NCBI RefSeq assembly: GCF_000576635.1
Contig: NZ_AVFL01000001.1
Location: forward strand, 372,001 to 436,000
DNA from: Skermanella stibiiresistens SB22
GTDB lineage: Bacteria; Pseudomonadota; Alphaproteobacteria; Azospirillales; Azospirillaceae
Direction of reading: 5' to 3'
DNA length: 64,000 nt
Numbering within the stretch: position 1 is the first letter of the stretch; every line of letters begins with the position of its first letter. The translations under genes and the position numbers were made by a program. This document shows positions 17,568-25,214 of the stretch, piece by piece. The notes under the pieces were generated by a model. That model was not told the origin of the DNA and did not search any database. It saw nothing but the letters and a program-made list of their open reading frames with translations.

Positions 17568-17606
17568 AAAAGAAAACGGCCACCGCAGGGGGCTCATGCG
17601 GTGGCC
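17568..17606 (-). terminator. Intrinsic terminator on the minus strand
   Basis: Perfect 10-bp stem GGCCACCGCA (17578-17587) with TGCGGTGGCC (17597-17606). Read on the minus strand it is followed by GTTTTCTTTT (17577-17568). It ends transcripts coming from the methylthioribose kinase side or from a small RNA in between. Confidence 0.85.
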
Positions 17607-17750
17607 GGTAGATCCAGCCGGGGCCAGGCTGGTGACGCTCCCTGAATGGGGAACGCCAGTGTGAAGGGCTGATCGTCGGCCTTGTGTGGCCGCGCTGTAG
17701 GGGCCCTTCGCATGGGTCTGATATAGGTGTCGAAAGTGGCGGAAATTAGA
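17607..17750 (-). ncRNA. Candidate structured small RNA or long 3' untranslated region
   Basis: Between the kinase stop (17866) and the terminator are about 260 bases with no convincing reading frame but several nested stems on the minus strand. These are GAAGGGC pairing with GCCCTTC around an inner CGGCC/GGCCG hairpin, then CTGG...CCAG enclosing CGTTCCC/GGGAGCG, then CCAGCC/GGCTGG, then the terminator. A TATATC box on the minus strand at about 17721-17726 could start a transcript of about 150 nt. I considered 6S and SRP RNA; no diagnostic SRP loop is present and 6S cannot be decided by eye. The 5' end and class are unknown. Confidence 0.3.
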
Positions 17751-17865
17751 TGTCACGCCAAGGGCTTGACCATGCCACCCCGGCACCCGGCCCGGCCCGT
17801 GCGGAGAAATTCGTTTCCGCTGAGGGAGTTACGCGGCGGCAACAGGTTTCTTCTCCGAAGGGGTA

Positions 17866-19182
17866 CTACTTTTTCCCGTATCCACCCCTTCCATGCGTCG
17901 CGGCCGCGGCGGTGAGGTCGCCGATCCTGCGATATGCGCCCCGGTTGACCAGCATGTCGCGCGCCAGCCGCAACGCCCGCATCTCGCAATCGGCCCGCAG
18001 GTCGGCGTCGGCGATGGTCTCCAGCTCTTCGATATGGGCGAGGCCCAGGATGCGCCGGATCATCTTGGCGGCGGCGAATCCTATCGAGTCGGAGAACAGG
18101 CGCTCCATGTAATCCGCCTTGACCCGGCGGAGCGCCGCCTGTCCCGCCGGATCGGCGAACAGGTCGGCGGGGTAGAGGTCGCCGGTCGCGTCATCGCGCC
18201 ACAGTCCCAGGAAGATGCCCTCGAACTTGGTCCAGACCTGAGTGACCTGATCGAGGATCCAGCGGCCGTAATCCTCCCGCGGGTCGGCGGCTGTCGCGTG
18301 GCCCGGCTGGGCGAAAAAGGCCAGCAGCAGGTTGCCGATCACCGCCCCGATGTCGAACCCCATGGGGCCGTAGAAGGCGAACTCCGGGTCGATCACCTTG
18401 GTTTCCGTCGCCGTCACCATGATCGACCCCGTGTGCAGGTCGCCATGGATCATCGCCTCGGCGTGGATCAGGAACCGTCCCTTCAACTCCGACACCGCCG
18501 CCTTGGCCGCCGTATCGGCGCGGAACTCCGCCGCGATCCCGTCGAGCTGGGGGGAGGTCCAGTGGTTCAGCTCCGCCACGCGATAGGGATCGGTGAAGAT
18601 CAGGTCCTCGGTGATCTTGCACAATGCGGTATTGCCGCAGAACACCGCGATCCGGCGCTTCTTCTCCGCCGCGGGCAGCGCCAAGTCGGAGGTGTGGAAC
18701 AGCGTGTGCGCCATGAAATGGGCGACGTCATGGGCGAATTTCGGATAGCGGATGCCGGCCGCCAGACCCTTCCGCATGATCACGTGGGGTCGCAGCAACT
18801 CCATCACCGTCAGCGCCATCTCGGCATCGTGATGGTGGATCGCCGGTGTCTGGGCCGGCGCCGCGGCGGCTTGGGCCACCAGCGCCTCGTGCTCGAAGAA
18901 GGCCCGGCTGAGCGGCAGCGGCCAGCTCTCGCCCACCAGCCTGACATAGGGCAGCGCCTGCTTGACCGCGACTCCGCCCCGGGGGCCGGTCACGATGAAG
19001 ACCAGGTTCAGGTTGCCGTCGCCGACTTCGCGGACCTGCCATTCCGCCGGGGCGCCTCCCAGCTTGTCGGCGACGTTTGGAATCGCCGCCAGATAGGCCG
19101 GTAGACCAACATCGTCCAGGGCACGGTATCCGGCGGGGGTTTCCAGAGGGCGATTCCTCGATTTATTGGGGTCCAGCGTCAC
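17866..19182 (-). CDS. mtnK: S-methyl-5-thioribose kinase
   Basis: A 438-residue kinase of the methionine salvage pathway. It phosphorylates 5-methylthioribose, derived from the methylthioadenosine released in spermidine synthesis, to methylthioribose-1-phosphate in the cytoplasm. Visible features: VREVGDGNLNLVFIV (nucleotide loop), AVKQALPYVR (lysine), the catalytic loop MIHGDLHTGSIMV near 247 and VIDPEFAFYGPMGFDIGA (metal site). These are specific to MtnK rather than general APH kinases, and the length is close to the family norm of about 400-430. The start is GTG at 19182 with AGGAGAAGG upstream. No mtnA adjoins it. The divergent neighbour is an arginine aminotransferase and ornithine decarboxylase is nearby, fitting a polyamine/methylthioadenosine theme. 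Confidence 0.93.
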   Translation of the reverse strand: MTLDPNKSRNRPLETPAGYRALDDVGLPAYLAAIPNVADKLGGAPAEWQVREVGDGNLNLVFIVTGPRGGVAVKQALPYVRLVGESWPLPLSRAFFEHEALVAQAAAAPAQTPAIHHHDAEMALTVMELLRPHVIMRKGLAAGIRYPKFAHDVAHFMAHTLFHTSDLALPAAEKKRRIAVFCGNTALCKITEDLIFTDPYRVAELNHWTSPQLDGIAAEFRADTAAKAAVSELKGRFLIHAEAMIHGDLHTGSIMVTATETKVIDPEFAFYGPMGFDIGAVIGNLLLAFFAQPGHATAADPREDYGRWILDQVTQVWTKFEGIFLGLWRDDATGDLYPADLFADPAGQAALRRVKADYMERLFSDSIGFAAAKMIRRILGLAHIEELETIADADLRADCEMRALRLARDMLVNRGAYRRIGDLTAAAATHGRGGYGKK

Positions 19183-19358
19183 GAAGCCTTCTCCTGTCCG
19201 ACCGCCTTACGGCTTGGGTTGTCGTCGGGTTGATTTGCCGGATCGAAGTCCGGGCGCGGAGTGTCCCGCTTCCGGTCGGGCTTGGCAAGCGAGCCGGCGT
19301 GCCGCTATGAGTCGCCGCCAGACCTCCCAGTTTATTTTTCCGCGAAGGAGCGGTAACG

Positions 19359-20528
19359 ATGCGGTTCTCTCCCCTGGTCGACCGGATCTCCGGCAAGGGC
19401 TCCGACGCCTGGAGCATCCACTGGCGCGCCCGCGAGCTGGTGCGGCAGGGGCGGGACGTCATCATGCTGACCGTCGGCGACCCCGACCTGCCGCCACCCG
19501 CCATCGTGATCGACGCGGCGGTCGCGTCGCTCCGGGCGGGAGAGACGACGTACTCCCCCATCGCGGGCCATCCGGATGTCCGCGCCGCCATCGCCGCGCG
19601 CCACCAAGCGCGGACCGGCACCCCGACGGAAGCCGACGATGTCGTCGTCGTGCCCGGTGCCCAGGCGGGGCTCTACTGCGCGATGCGGTGCTTGGCGGGT
19701 CCCGGCGACGAGGTGATCGTCCCGGAGCCGATGTACGCCACCTACGAGGCGGTCGCGGGTGCGGCTGGAGCCACCGTCGTCAATGTGGCGCTGCGTCCCG
19801 AGCGCGGCTTCCACCTTGATCTGGACGATTTGGAACGCGTGGTGACGCCACGTACGCGTGTGCTGTGGTTGAACAGCCCGCACAATCCGACCGGCGCCGT
19901 CATGACCCGCGCCGAGGTCGAGGCCACCGCCGATTTCTGCCGGCGTCACGACCTATGGCTGCTGTCGGACGAGGTCTACGCCGATCTCGCCTATGCCGGG
20001 CCGCATGTCAGTCCACGAAGCCTGCCGGGCATGGCGGAGCGGACCGTGGTCGTCTCCAGCCTGTCCAAGTCGCATGCCGTGCCGGGCTTCCGCTTCGGCT
20101 GGATCGTCGGACCGCCCGAACTGGCCAAGCACCTGACCCGGCTGGTCCTGTGCATGCTCTATGGCGGACCTCCCTTCATCCAGGCCGGAGCCCTGGCGGC
20201 ATTGACCAACGAGTGCCCGGAGGTGACGGCGATGGCGGCGGCCTACCAGCGCCGGGCCGACATCATGGTTTCCCTGTTGGAAAGCGTTCCCGGCCTGCGG
20301 GCGTCGCGTCCGGAAGGCGGCATGTTCGTGCTGCTCGACGTCCGGGGGACCGGCCAAGCGTCGGACGAGTTCGCCCAAGGACTGCTGGAGCGGCATGGAG
20401 TCGCGGTCCTGCCCAGCGATGGCTTTGGTCCAAGCGCCGTCGGACACCTTAGAATCTCCCTGGCGGCATCCGATAGGCTGATCGAGGAGGCCGCCAAGCG
20501 GATCGCGGCCCACGCCCGCTCGGCTTGA
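19359..20528 (+). CDS. aruH: Arginine-pyruvate aminotransferase-like PLP enzyme
   Basis: A 389-residue fold-type I aminotransferase. It closely follows the remembered pattern of Pseudomonas AruH, which starts arginine transamination to 2-ketoarginine with pyruvate as acceptor: the N-terminal VDRISGKGSDAWSIHWRA, MLTVGDPDLPPP, APEPMYATYE-like EPMYATYEAV, NSPHNPTGAVM, DEVYADL, the PLP lysine in SSLSKSHAVPG and LCMLYGGPPFIQ. A related subgroup-I enzyme acting on other amino acids cannot be excluded. The start has GAAGGAG nine bases upstream. A terminator follows, then the ornithine decarboxylase leader, so the two genes are neighbours but separately transcribed. It diverges from the methylthioribose kinase. 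Confidence 0.82.
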   Translation: MRFSPLVDRISGKGSDAWSIHWRARELVRQGRDVIMLTVGDPDLPPPAIVIDAAVASLRAGETTYSPIAGHPDVRAAIAARHQARTGTPTEADDVVVVPGAQAGLYCAMRCLAGPGDEVIVPEPMYATYEAVAGAAGATVVNVALRPERGFHLDLDDLERVVTPRTRVLWLNSPHNPTGAVMTRAEVEATADFCRRHDLWLLSDEVYADLAYAGPHVSPRSLPGMAERTVVVSSLSKSHAVPGFRFGWIVGPPELAKHLTRLVLCMLYGGPPFIQAGALAALTNECPEVTAMAAAYQRRADIMVSLLESVPGLRASRPEGGMFVLLDVRGTGQASDEFAQGLLERHGVAVLPSDGFGPSAVGHLRISLAASDRLIEEAAKRIAAHARSA

Positions 20529-20559
20529 AAGCCGCGCCGGGCCTGCTTAAATCGACCTC

Positions 20560-20593
20560 GGGGGCGGAGATGATACGCCCCTGAAACTTTTTT
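20560..20593 (+). terminator. Intrinsic terminator after the aminotransferase
   Basis: GC-rich stem GGGGCG (20561-20566) with CGCCCC (20576-20581) followed by TGAAAC and six T (20588-20593). It separates the aminotransferase transcript from the decarboxylase leader. Confidence 0.7.
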
Positions 20594-20939
20594 CCCCGAT
20601 GGTTGATTTTATCCTTTTGCGCGGGGAGGTTTCGGTGTATCAGATCGCTCCGCGCTAGCACGTGCCCCTGGCCCCCACGGTTCTTCCAAGTGGGGTTATG
20701 CAACGACGAACGTGTAACCCCCGACCGTCCCTTAAGCAAGGCGGCGTCTTGGAGGATACGATGTTTCATGTTGTTGTCGGTGGGCCGCACGCCCATCCGT
20801 CTCATCCCACGACTTCCGGTCGATCGTGTACAGGCCCTAAACAGGTCTGAGGGCTTGGTCCGCGCGTGACGCGGACGGCGGCCCGACCGAACTGCAAAAC
20901 CCCATCACATAACTCCTTTCTGGTTCTCGGGAGACTGAG
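20594..20939 (+). promoter_or_regulatory. Long structured leader of ornithine decarboxylase (speF-type)
   Basis: About 350 bases precede the decarboxylase without any large gene. Visible elements are a CCCCAC/GTGGGG hairpin (20676-20697), a translated leader ORF (20761-20850) and two mutually exclusive hairpins. Hairpin A pairs GCCCT (20834-20838) with AGGGC (20850-20854) across the leader stop codon. Hairpin B pairs GGGC plus GTCCGCG (20851-20864) with CGCGGAC plus GCCC (20870-20884). Both need GGGC at 20851-20854. Alphaproteobacterial ornithine decarboxylase genes are known to carry a conserved leader called the speF motif; this region is in the right place, but I could not align it. Ribosome position on the leader ORF could switch the hairpins. 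Confidence 0.65.
20761..20850 (+). CDS. Leader peptide ORF upstream of ornithine decarboxylase
   Basis: A 29-codon ORF, MFHVVVGGPHAHPSHPTTSG and nine further residues, with a strong ribosome binding site GGAGG seven bases before the ATG. It lies 89 bases upstream of the decarboxylase start. The peptide is rich in His and Pro, which can slow ribosomes. Its stop codon sits within one of two competing hairpins, the arrangement expected for translation-dependent control. Established parallel: the enterobacterial speF gene is controlled by a short leader peptide that senses ornithine. Whether this unrelated peptide does the same is inference. It is too short for normal gene finding and would usually go unannotated. 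Confidence 0.65.
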   Translation: MFHVVVGGPHAHPSHPTTSGRSCTGPKQV

Positions 20940-22073
20940 ATGAGCGAGAAGATTGCTCGTTTTTTCGCGGAGCGGCAGCCTGCAACTCCGTGCCTGGTGG
21001 TTGACCTCGACATCGTGGATGAGAATTTCACGTCGCTCACGGCAGCCTTGCCCGACGCGAAGATCTATTACGCGGTGAAGGCCAATCCCGCGCCCGAGAT
21101 CCTGTCGCTGCTCGCCGCGCGCGGTTCGTCGTTCGACACCGCGAGCGTTCCCGAGATCGAGATGGTGCTGGCCGCCGGCGTCACGCCGGACCGCATCTCG
21201 TACGGCAACACGATCAAGAAGCAGCGCGACGTCGCCCGGGCCTTCGAGCTGGGTGTCCGCCTGTTCGCCTTCGACAGCATCGGCGAGCTGGACAAGATCG
21301 CCCAGTCCGCTCCCGGCAGCCGCGTGTTCTGCCGCATCCTGACCTCGGGCGAGGGCGCCGAATGGCCGCTGTCGCGGAAGTTCGGCTGCGACCCGCACAT
21401 GGCGCGCGCCCTGCTGATCGCCGCCGCCGGCAAGGGTCTCGTCCCCTATGGCGTGTCGTTCCACGTCGGCAGCCAGCAGAAGGACCCGACCCAGTGGGAC
21501 ACCGCGCTGCGCACCGTGGCCGAGATGTTCCATGACCTGGAAGCGCTGGGCATCACGCTGAGCATGGTCAACCTGGGCGGTGGTTTCGCCACCCGCTACC
21601 GGACGGACGTGCCCGAAGCGGAGGCCTATGGCAACGCCATCCTGGACTCGCTGCGACGACATTTCGGCAACCGCATCCCCGAGACGATCGTGGAGCCGGG
21701 CCGCAGCATGGTCGGCAACGCCGGCGTGATCGAGAGCGAGGTCGTGCTGATCTCGACCAAGTCGGCCAACGACAACCGCCGCTGGGTCTACCTGGACATC
21801 GGCAAGTTCGGCGGTTTGGCCGAGACGATGGACGAGGCGATCCAGTATCCGATCGTCACCAACCGCGATGGCGACGGCGAGACCGATTCGGTGATCCTGG
21901 CCGGGCCGACCTGCGACAGCGCCGACGTGCTCTACGAGAAGTCGGATTATCGGTTGCCGGTCGATCTGGCGATCGGCGACCGCATCCGCATCCACGCGGC
22001 GGGCGCCTACACCACGACCTACGCCTCGGTCAATTTCAACGGCTTCACGCCGCTGGCCCAGTACTACATCTGA
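20940..22073 (+). CDS. Ornithine decarboxylase (alanine racemase-fold type)
   Basis: A 377-residue PLP-dependent decarboxylase of the eukaryotic-type (fold III, Orn/DAP/Arg decarboxylase 2) family, which converts ornithine, and in some bacteria also lysine, to putrescine (cadaverine). Seen: KIYYAVKANPAPE with PLP Lys47, FDTASVPEIEMVL, SFHVGSQ, the glycine loop VNLGGGFATRY, VEPGRSMVGNAG and the catalytic GPTCDSAD with Cys near 324. Length and motifs suit the short alphaproteobacterial ornithine/lysine enzymes rather than diaminopimelate decarboxylase. The start follows TTCTCGGGAGACTGAG, with GGGAG as ribosome binding site. Transcription passes a structured leader with its own ORF, so feedback by ornithine or polyamines is likely. 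The polyamine transporter genes downstream fit the pathway. Confidence 0.93.
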   Translation: MSEKIARFFAERQPATPCLVVDLDIVDENFTSLTAALPDAKIYYAVKANPAPEILSLLAARGSSFDTASVPEIEMVLAAGVTPDRISYGNTIKKQRDVARAFELGVRLFAFDSIGELDKIAQSAPGSRVFCRILTSGEGAEWPLSRKFGCDPHMARALLIAAAGKGLVPYGVSFHVGSQQKDPTQWDTALRTVAEMFHDLEALGITLSMVNLGGGFATRYRTDVPEAEAYGNAILDSLRRHFGNRIPETIVEPGRSMVGNAGVIESEVVLISTKSANDNRRWVYLDIGKFGGLAETMDEAIQYPIVTNRDGDGETDSVILAGPTCDSADVLYEKSDYRLPVDLAIGDRIRIHAAGAYTTTYASVNFNGFTPLAQYYI

Positions 22074-22121
22074 GGTCGGAGATCGGGGCCAGCGGGTTGA
22101 TGGGGTTATGTCGAAACCCTC

Positions 22122-22250
22122 TTGACGCCGTCCAGGGACCGGTCTAAACCTCTGGCACTTCGATGCCGAGGCCACTTAATGGGGTCGTGCCGCTCACGCG
22201 GACTGCGTCGGAGATCAAACTATCAAAGGGGGCTTTCGGCCCCCTTTGGC
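22122..22250 (+). ncRNA. Candidate small RNA with promoter and strong terminator
   Basis: Just after the decarboxylase stop is a good promoter-like pair: TTGACG (22122-22127), 17 bases, TAAACC (22145-22150). About 75 bases further on, a perfect terminator begins. The stretch between has GGCAC/GTGCC and CGTG/CACG pairings and no reading frame. A transcript of about 90 nt starting near 22157 is plausible; its 3' end would be antisense to the last codons of the sulfatase-type gene. It may equally be only the 3' end of the decarboxylase message. Confidence 0.35.
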
Positions 22251-23788
22251 ATGTCCGGACCTCGGGTCTCCCCGCGGCTGAAGACTCCATCGGCGGTCAG
22301 CAGGGTATTCGCCAGAACCCGTTCATCGTTCTCCATCCGCCATGACAGCAGCGCCTGCGCGTGGTCGCGGACCAGTGCCGCGTGGGCTGGATCGGCGGCG
22401 AGATCCCGGAACTGTCCCGGGTCCTCCGCCAGATCGAAGAACAGCGGCGGCAGCGCCGCGAAGTGGACATACTTATACCGTTCGCCACGCAGCACGTTCA
22501 GGACGCACTGCCCCGGCCGCAGTCCCAGGGCGCGTTCGGTTTCCCCGCCGATGACGTCGCGGAAATCGAATTCCCAATGGGCGTGGCTCCGCCAGTCCGC
22601 CGGGACAGCCCCCGACAACAGCGGCGCCAGCGACCGGCCATCGCACTGGGCGGGCGGATGGGTGGGTGACGTTCCGTCCAGCCAGTCCAGGATGGTCGGC
22701 ATCAGGTCGACATGCTCGGTGAAGGCGTCGATCACGCCGCCGCCCAGCCGATCCGGGTCGCGGATGATCAGGGGCACATGATAGGCCTCGTCGAAATAGC
22801 CACTCTTGCCCAGCATCCAGTGCTCGCCCAGCATCTCGCCGTGGTCGGAGGTGACGATCACCAGAGTGTCGTCCAACGCGCCGGTTTGTCTCAGGTGATC
22901 GATGATCCGGCCGATTTGGGTGTCCAACTCGGCGATCAGACCATGATATGTGGCCCGCAGGCGGGCCAGGGTCGCGGCGTCGAGGACGCGCGGGTCCACC
23001 GCCTCCCCCTCCATCCAGCAATCCGTCTTCTGACGGGCGAGGTGCCACGCCAGCCACGGGTGCTGTTTTCCTTCGGCCGTCCAATCCACCGCCCGCGCCG
23101 CGGGCGGCGTGGTCGCGGGGTCGATCAGGTCGTGGTACGGAGCGGGCGCCACCCAGGGCGGATGCGGCCGGATGAAGGCGGCCAGCGCGAACCACGGCTT
23201 CCCCTCGCCGCCTTTCAGCCATCCGATCAGGCGATCGGCGAGGAAGGCCGTGTCGCTGTCCTCCGCCCGGTACGCCGCCGGGCCAAACGGCTCCGCCGCG
23301 CGATAAATCGCCCGCGCCGGCTCGGGAACCAGGTACCCCCGGGCGCGCAGATGCTCGGCCCAGGGCTCGATCGATTCGGTCAGCGAGCAGACGGGATCGA
23401 AGCCCGCCATCACTCCCTCGTAGCTCCGCAAGGCGGGATCTCCCGGATCGCGGCCGCGCGGGTCGGGCGAGGTGTCGGTGTAGCCGAACAGGGCGGGAGC
23501 GTGGCCGAACCGCCGAGCCTCCAGCGCCAGATTGGTGTGGCGGGCGTCCAGGGGCGTGCCATTGGCGACGGAGCGGTGGTTTTGCAGGTACATGCCCGTC
23601 AGCAGCGAGGCGCGCGCCGGACCGCAAGGACTGGCTTGCCCATAATGGCGGCGGAACAGCGTCCCTTCGGATGCCAGCGCGTCCAGGTTGGGCGTTCGCG
23701 CGCAAGGGTGACCCAGTGCCGACAAGCAGTCGCCGCGCCACTGGTCGGCGACGATCAACAGGACATTGCGGAGCGGACGGACGGCCAT
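22223..23788 (-). CDS. Phosphonate monoester hydrolase/arylsulfatase-type enzyme
   Basis: A 521-residue enzyme of the alkaline phosphatase-like sulfatase superfamily. The formylglycine site is SPCGPARASLLTG (Cys55), which fits the C-x-P-x-R rule and must be oxidised by a formylglycine-generating enzyme or its anaerobic counterpart. N-terminal metal ligands are in LLIVADQWRGD; others are in TSDHGEMLGEH and the lysine in LGKSGYF. The layout, including YKYVHFAALPPLFFDL and the end ALLSWRMEN, matches rhizobial and Burkholderia phosphonate monoester hydrolases (PehA/PMH), which are promiscuous toward phosphodiesters and sulfates. The start MAVRPLRNVLLI is the family N-terminus; the 47 residues before it look non-coding. 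No signal peptide, so it is probably cytoplasmic. Divergent from the polyamine transporter operon. Confidence 0.86.
   Translation of the reverse strand: MAVRPLRNVLLIVADQWRGDCLSALGHPCARTPNLDALASEGTLFRRHYGQASPCGPARASLLTGMYLQNHRSVANGTPLDARHTNLALEARRFGHAPALFGYTDTSPDPRGRDPGDPALRSYEGVMAGFDPVCSLTESIEPWAEHLRARGYLVPEPARAIYRAAEPFGPAAYRAEDSDTAFLADRLIGWLKGGEGKPWFALAAFIRPHPPWVAPAPYHDLIDPATTPPAARAVDWTAEGKQHPWLAWHLARQKTDCWMEGEAVDPRVLDAATLARLRATYHGLIAELDTQIGRIIDHLRQTGALDDTLVIVTSDHGEMLGEHWMLGKSGYFDEAYHVPLIIRDPDRLGGGVIDAFTEHVDLMPTILDWLDGTSPTHPPAQCDGRSLAPLLSGAVPADWRSHAHWEFDFRDVIGGETERALGLRPGQCVLNVLRGERYKYVHFAALPPLFFDLAEDPGQFRDLAADPAHAALVRDHAQALLSWRMENDERVLANTLLTADGVFSRGETRGPDMPKGAESPL
22225..22247. terminator. 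Intrinsic terminator between decarboxylase and hydrolase genes
   Basis: Perfect 9-bp stem AAAGGGGGC (22225-22233) with GCCCCCTTT (22239-22247), loop TTTCG. The A and T tracts make it work on both strands. It overlaps the stop codon region of the minus-strand hydrolase gene. Confidence 0.8.
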
Positions 23789-23989
23789 CGGCAGTTCCCG
23801 GAACAGTCGAAAGGGTCTGATATGATTGCCTTTCAGTGGCTTGCGCGCCAGCGGGAAGCCATGACACATTGATGAAAATTTACTAAACCACGGCGTCTGA
23901 AATTGCCGCCCGAGTGCCACTGGGCGCATAGTCCGGCGGCCACGGATCAGGAACGACGTGGCGAGAACCGCTCTGGGAGAACAAGAGAC

Positions 23990-25150
23990 ATGACTGACGC
24001 ATTGGAAAAAATGTCCAGCCGGGCGACCCAGCTTGCCGCCAAGGCCTTCACCCGCCGTACCCTGCTGAAGGGCGCCGCCGCGGCGGGTACCCTCGCGGCG
24101 GCCGGTCCGTTCATCGCCCGGGCGGCGTCGGGCGAGCTCAAGGTGTTCGCGTGGTCCGGCTACATCTCGCCCGAGATGCTGGCCGATTTCGAGAAGAAGA
24201 CCGGCATCAAGCCGAGCCTCACCGAATACGCCACCAACGACGAGTTGCTCAACCAGCTGCGCGCGTCGGGCGGGGCCGGCTTCGACATCATCATGCCGAC
24301 CGTCGACCGCGTGCCCAACTATGTCGAGTACGAACTGGTCCAGCCGCTCGACGAGTCCAAGGTCAAGTTCGACGGCTGCATCGATTCGGCGGTCAAGGGT
24401 TCAGCCGGGATGGGCGGCGTGGTCGCCGGCAAGCGCTATCTGGCGCCCAGCGACTGGGGAACCGAGGCGATCGCCTATGACGGCTCCGCCGCCAACCTGA
24501 AATACGGCGAGGCCAGCTATGGCGACCTGTGGAAGCCGGAATACAAGGGCCGGGTCACCGTGCGTGGCCATTCCAGCCTGATCGGCATCGCGCTGTGGCT
24601 GGAATCCCAGGGCAAGCTGCCCCATCCGGTGCGCGAGCAGTTCACCGAGGAGAAGAAGGCGCGCGCCAACTTCGACGCCATCATCAAGGTGGCCAGCGAG
24701 AACAAGGCGTCGGTCGGCCAGTTCTGGTCCAACGAGAACGAGGCGCAGGGCGCCTTCCGGACCAATGGCTGCGTCATCGGCCAGACCTGGGACAGTTCCG
24801 CCGCCAGCCTCGGCAAGGAGAAGCTGCCGGTCAAGTTCCTGGCTCCCAAGGAAGGGGCGCTGGCCTGGATGGAAGGCTTCTGCGTCACCAAGGGCGCCAA
24901 GAACCTCGCGCAGGCCTATGAATGGATCAACTGGTACTACACGCCGGAAGCCGGCGCCATGTACTCCAACCACACCAGCATCAACACGACCTCCAAGGGC
25001 GCCGAGGCCCATCTCAGCGACTTCAACAAGGCGTTCTTCGCGGCGGCCTATCCGGGCGACGCCTTGGACAAGCTGTGGTGGTGGCCGATCCAGGAGGCGT
25101 GGTACGTCTCGATCCGCAACGAGTACCAGGACCGCTTCCTGGCGGCGTGA
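23990..25150 (+). CDS. Polyamine ABC transporter substrate-binding protein (PotD/PotF-like)
   Basis: A 386-residue periplasmic binding protein with an unusual twin-arginine signal (FTRRTLLKGAAAAG, then AIARAASG-like cleavage near 45), suggesting export in folded form by Tat. The mature part has PotD/PotF family elements: LKVFAWSGYISPEMLADFEKKTG, DIIMPTVDRV, APSDWGTEAIAYD, a C-terminal EGFCVTKGAKN and WWWPIQEAWY. It should capture putrescine, spermidine or a related cation for the ATPase and permeases that follow. The start MTDALEKM is preceded by GGGAGA. It is first in the operon with the ATPase and first permease. Location beside ornithine decarboxylase supports a polyamine substrate; the exact ligand is inferred. 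Confidence 0.88.
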   Translation: MTDALEKMSSRATQLAAKAFTRRTLLKGAAAAGTLAAAGPFIARAASGELKVFAWSGYISPEMLADFEKKTGIKPSLTEYATNDELLNQLRASGGAGFDIIMPTVDRVPNYVEYELVQPLDESKVKFDGCIDSAVKGSAGMGGVVAGKRYLAPSDWGTEAIAYDGSAANLKYGEASYGDLWKPEYKGRVTVRGHSSLIGIALWLESQGKLPHPVREQFTEEKKARANFDAIIKVASENKASVGQFWSNENEAQGAFRTNGCVIGQTWDSSAASLGKEKLPVKFLAPKEGALAWMEGFCVTKGAKNLAQAYEWINWYYTPEAGAMYSNHTSINTTSKGAEAHLSDFNKAFFAAAYPGDALDKLWWWPIQEAWYVSIRNEYQDRFLAA

Positions 25151-25214
25151 AGACCGGAGCCCGCCCCGGCGTTTATGACAAGCGCCGGGGCGGGATTCCC
25201 AAGTACGAGGTTCC

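Noticed and set aside
17607-17750. SRP RNA
   Set aside because: The conserved GGAAGG-type loop and flanking motif of SRP RNA are not present on either strand.
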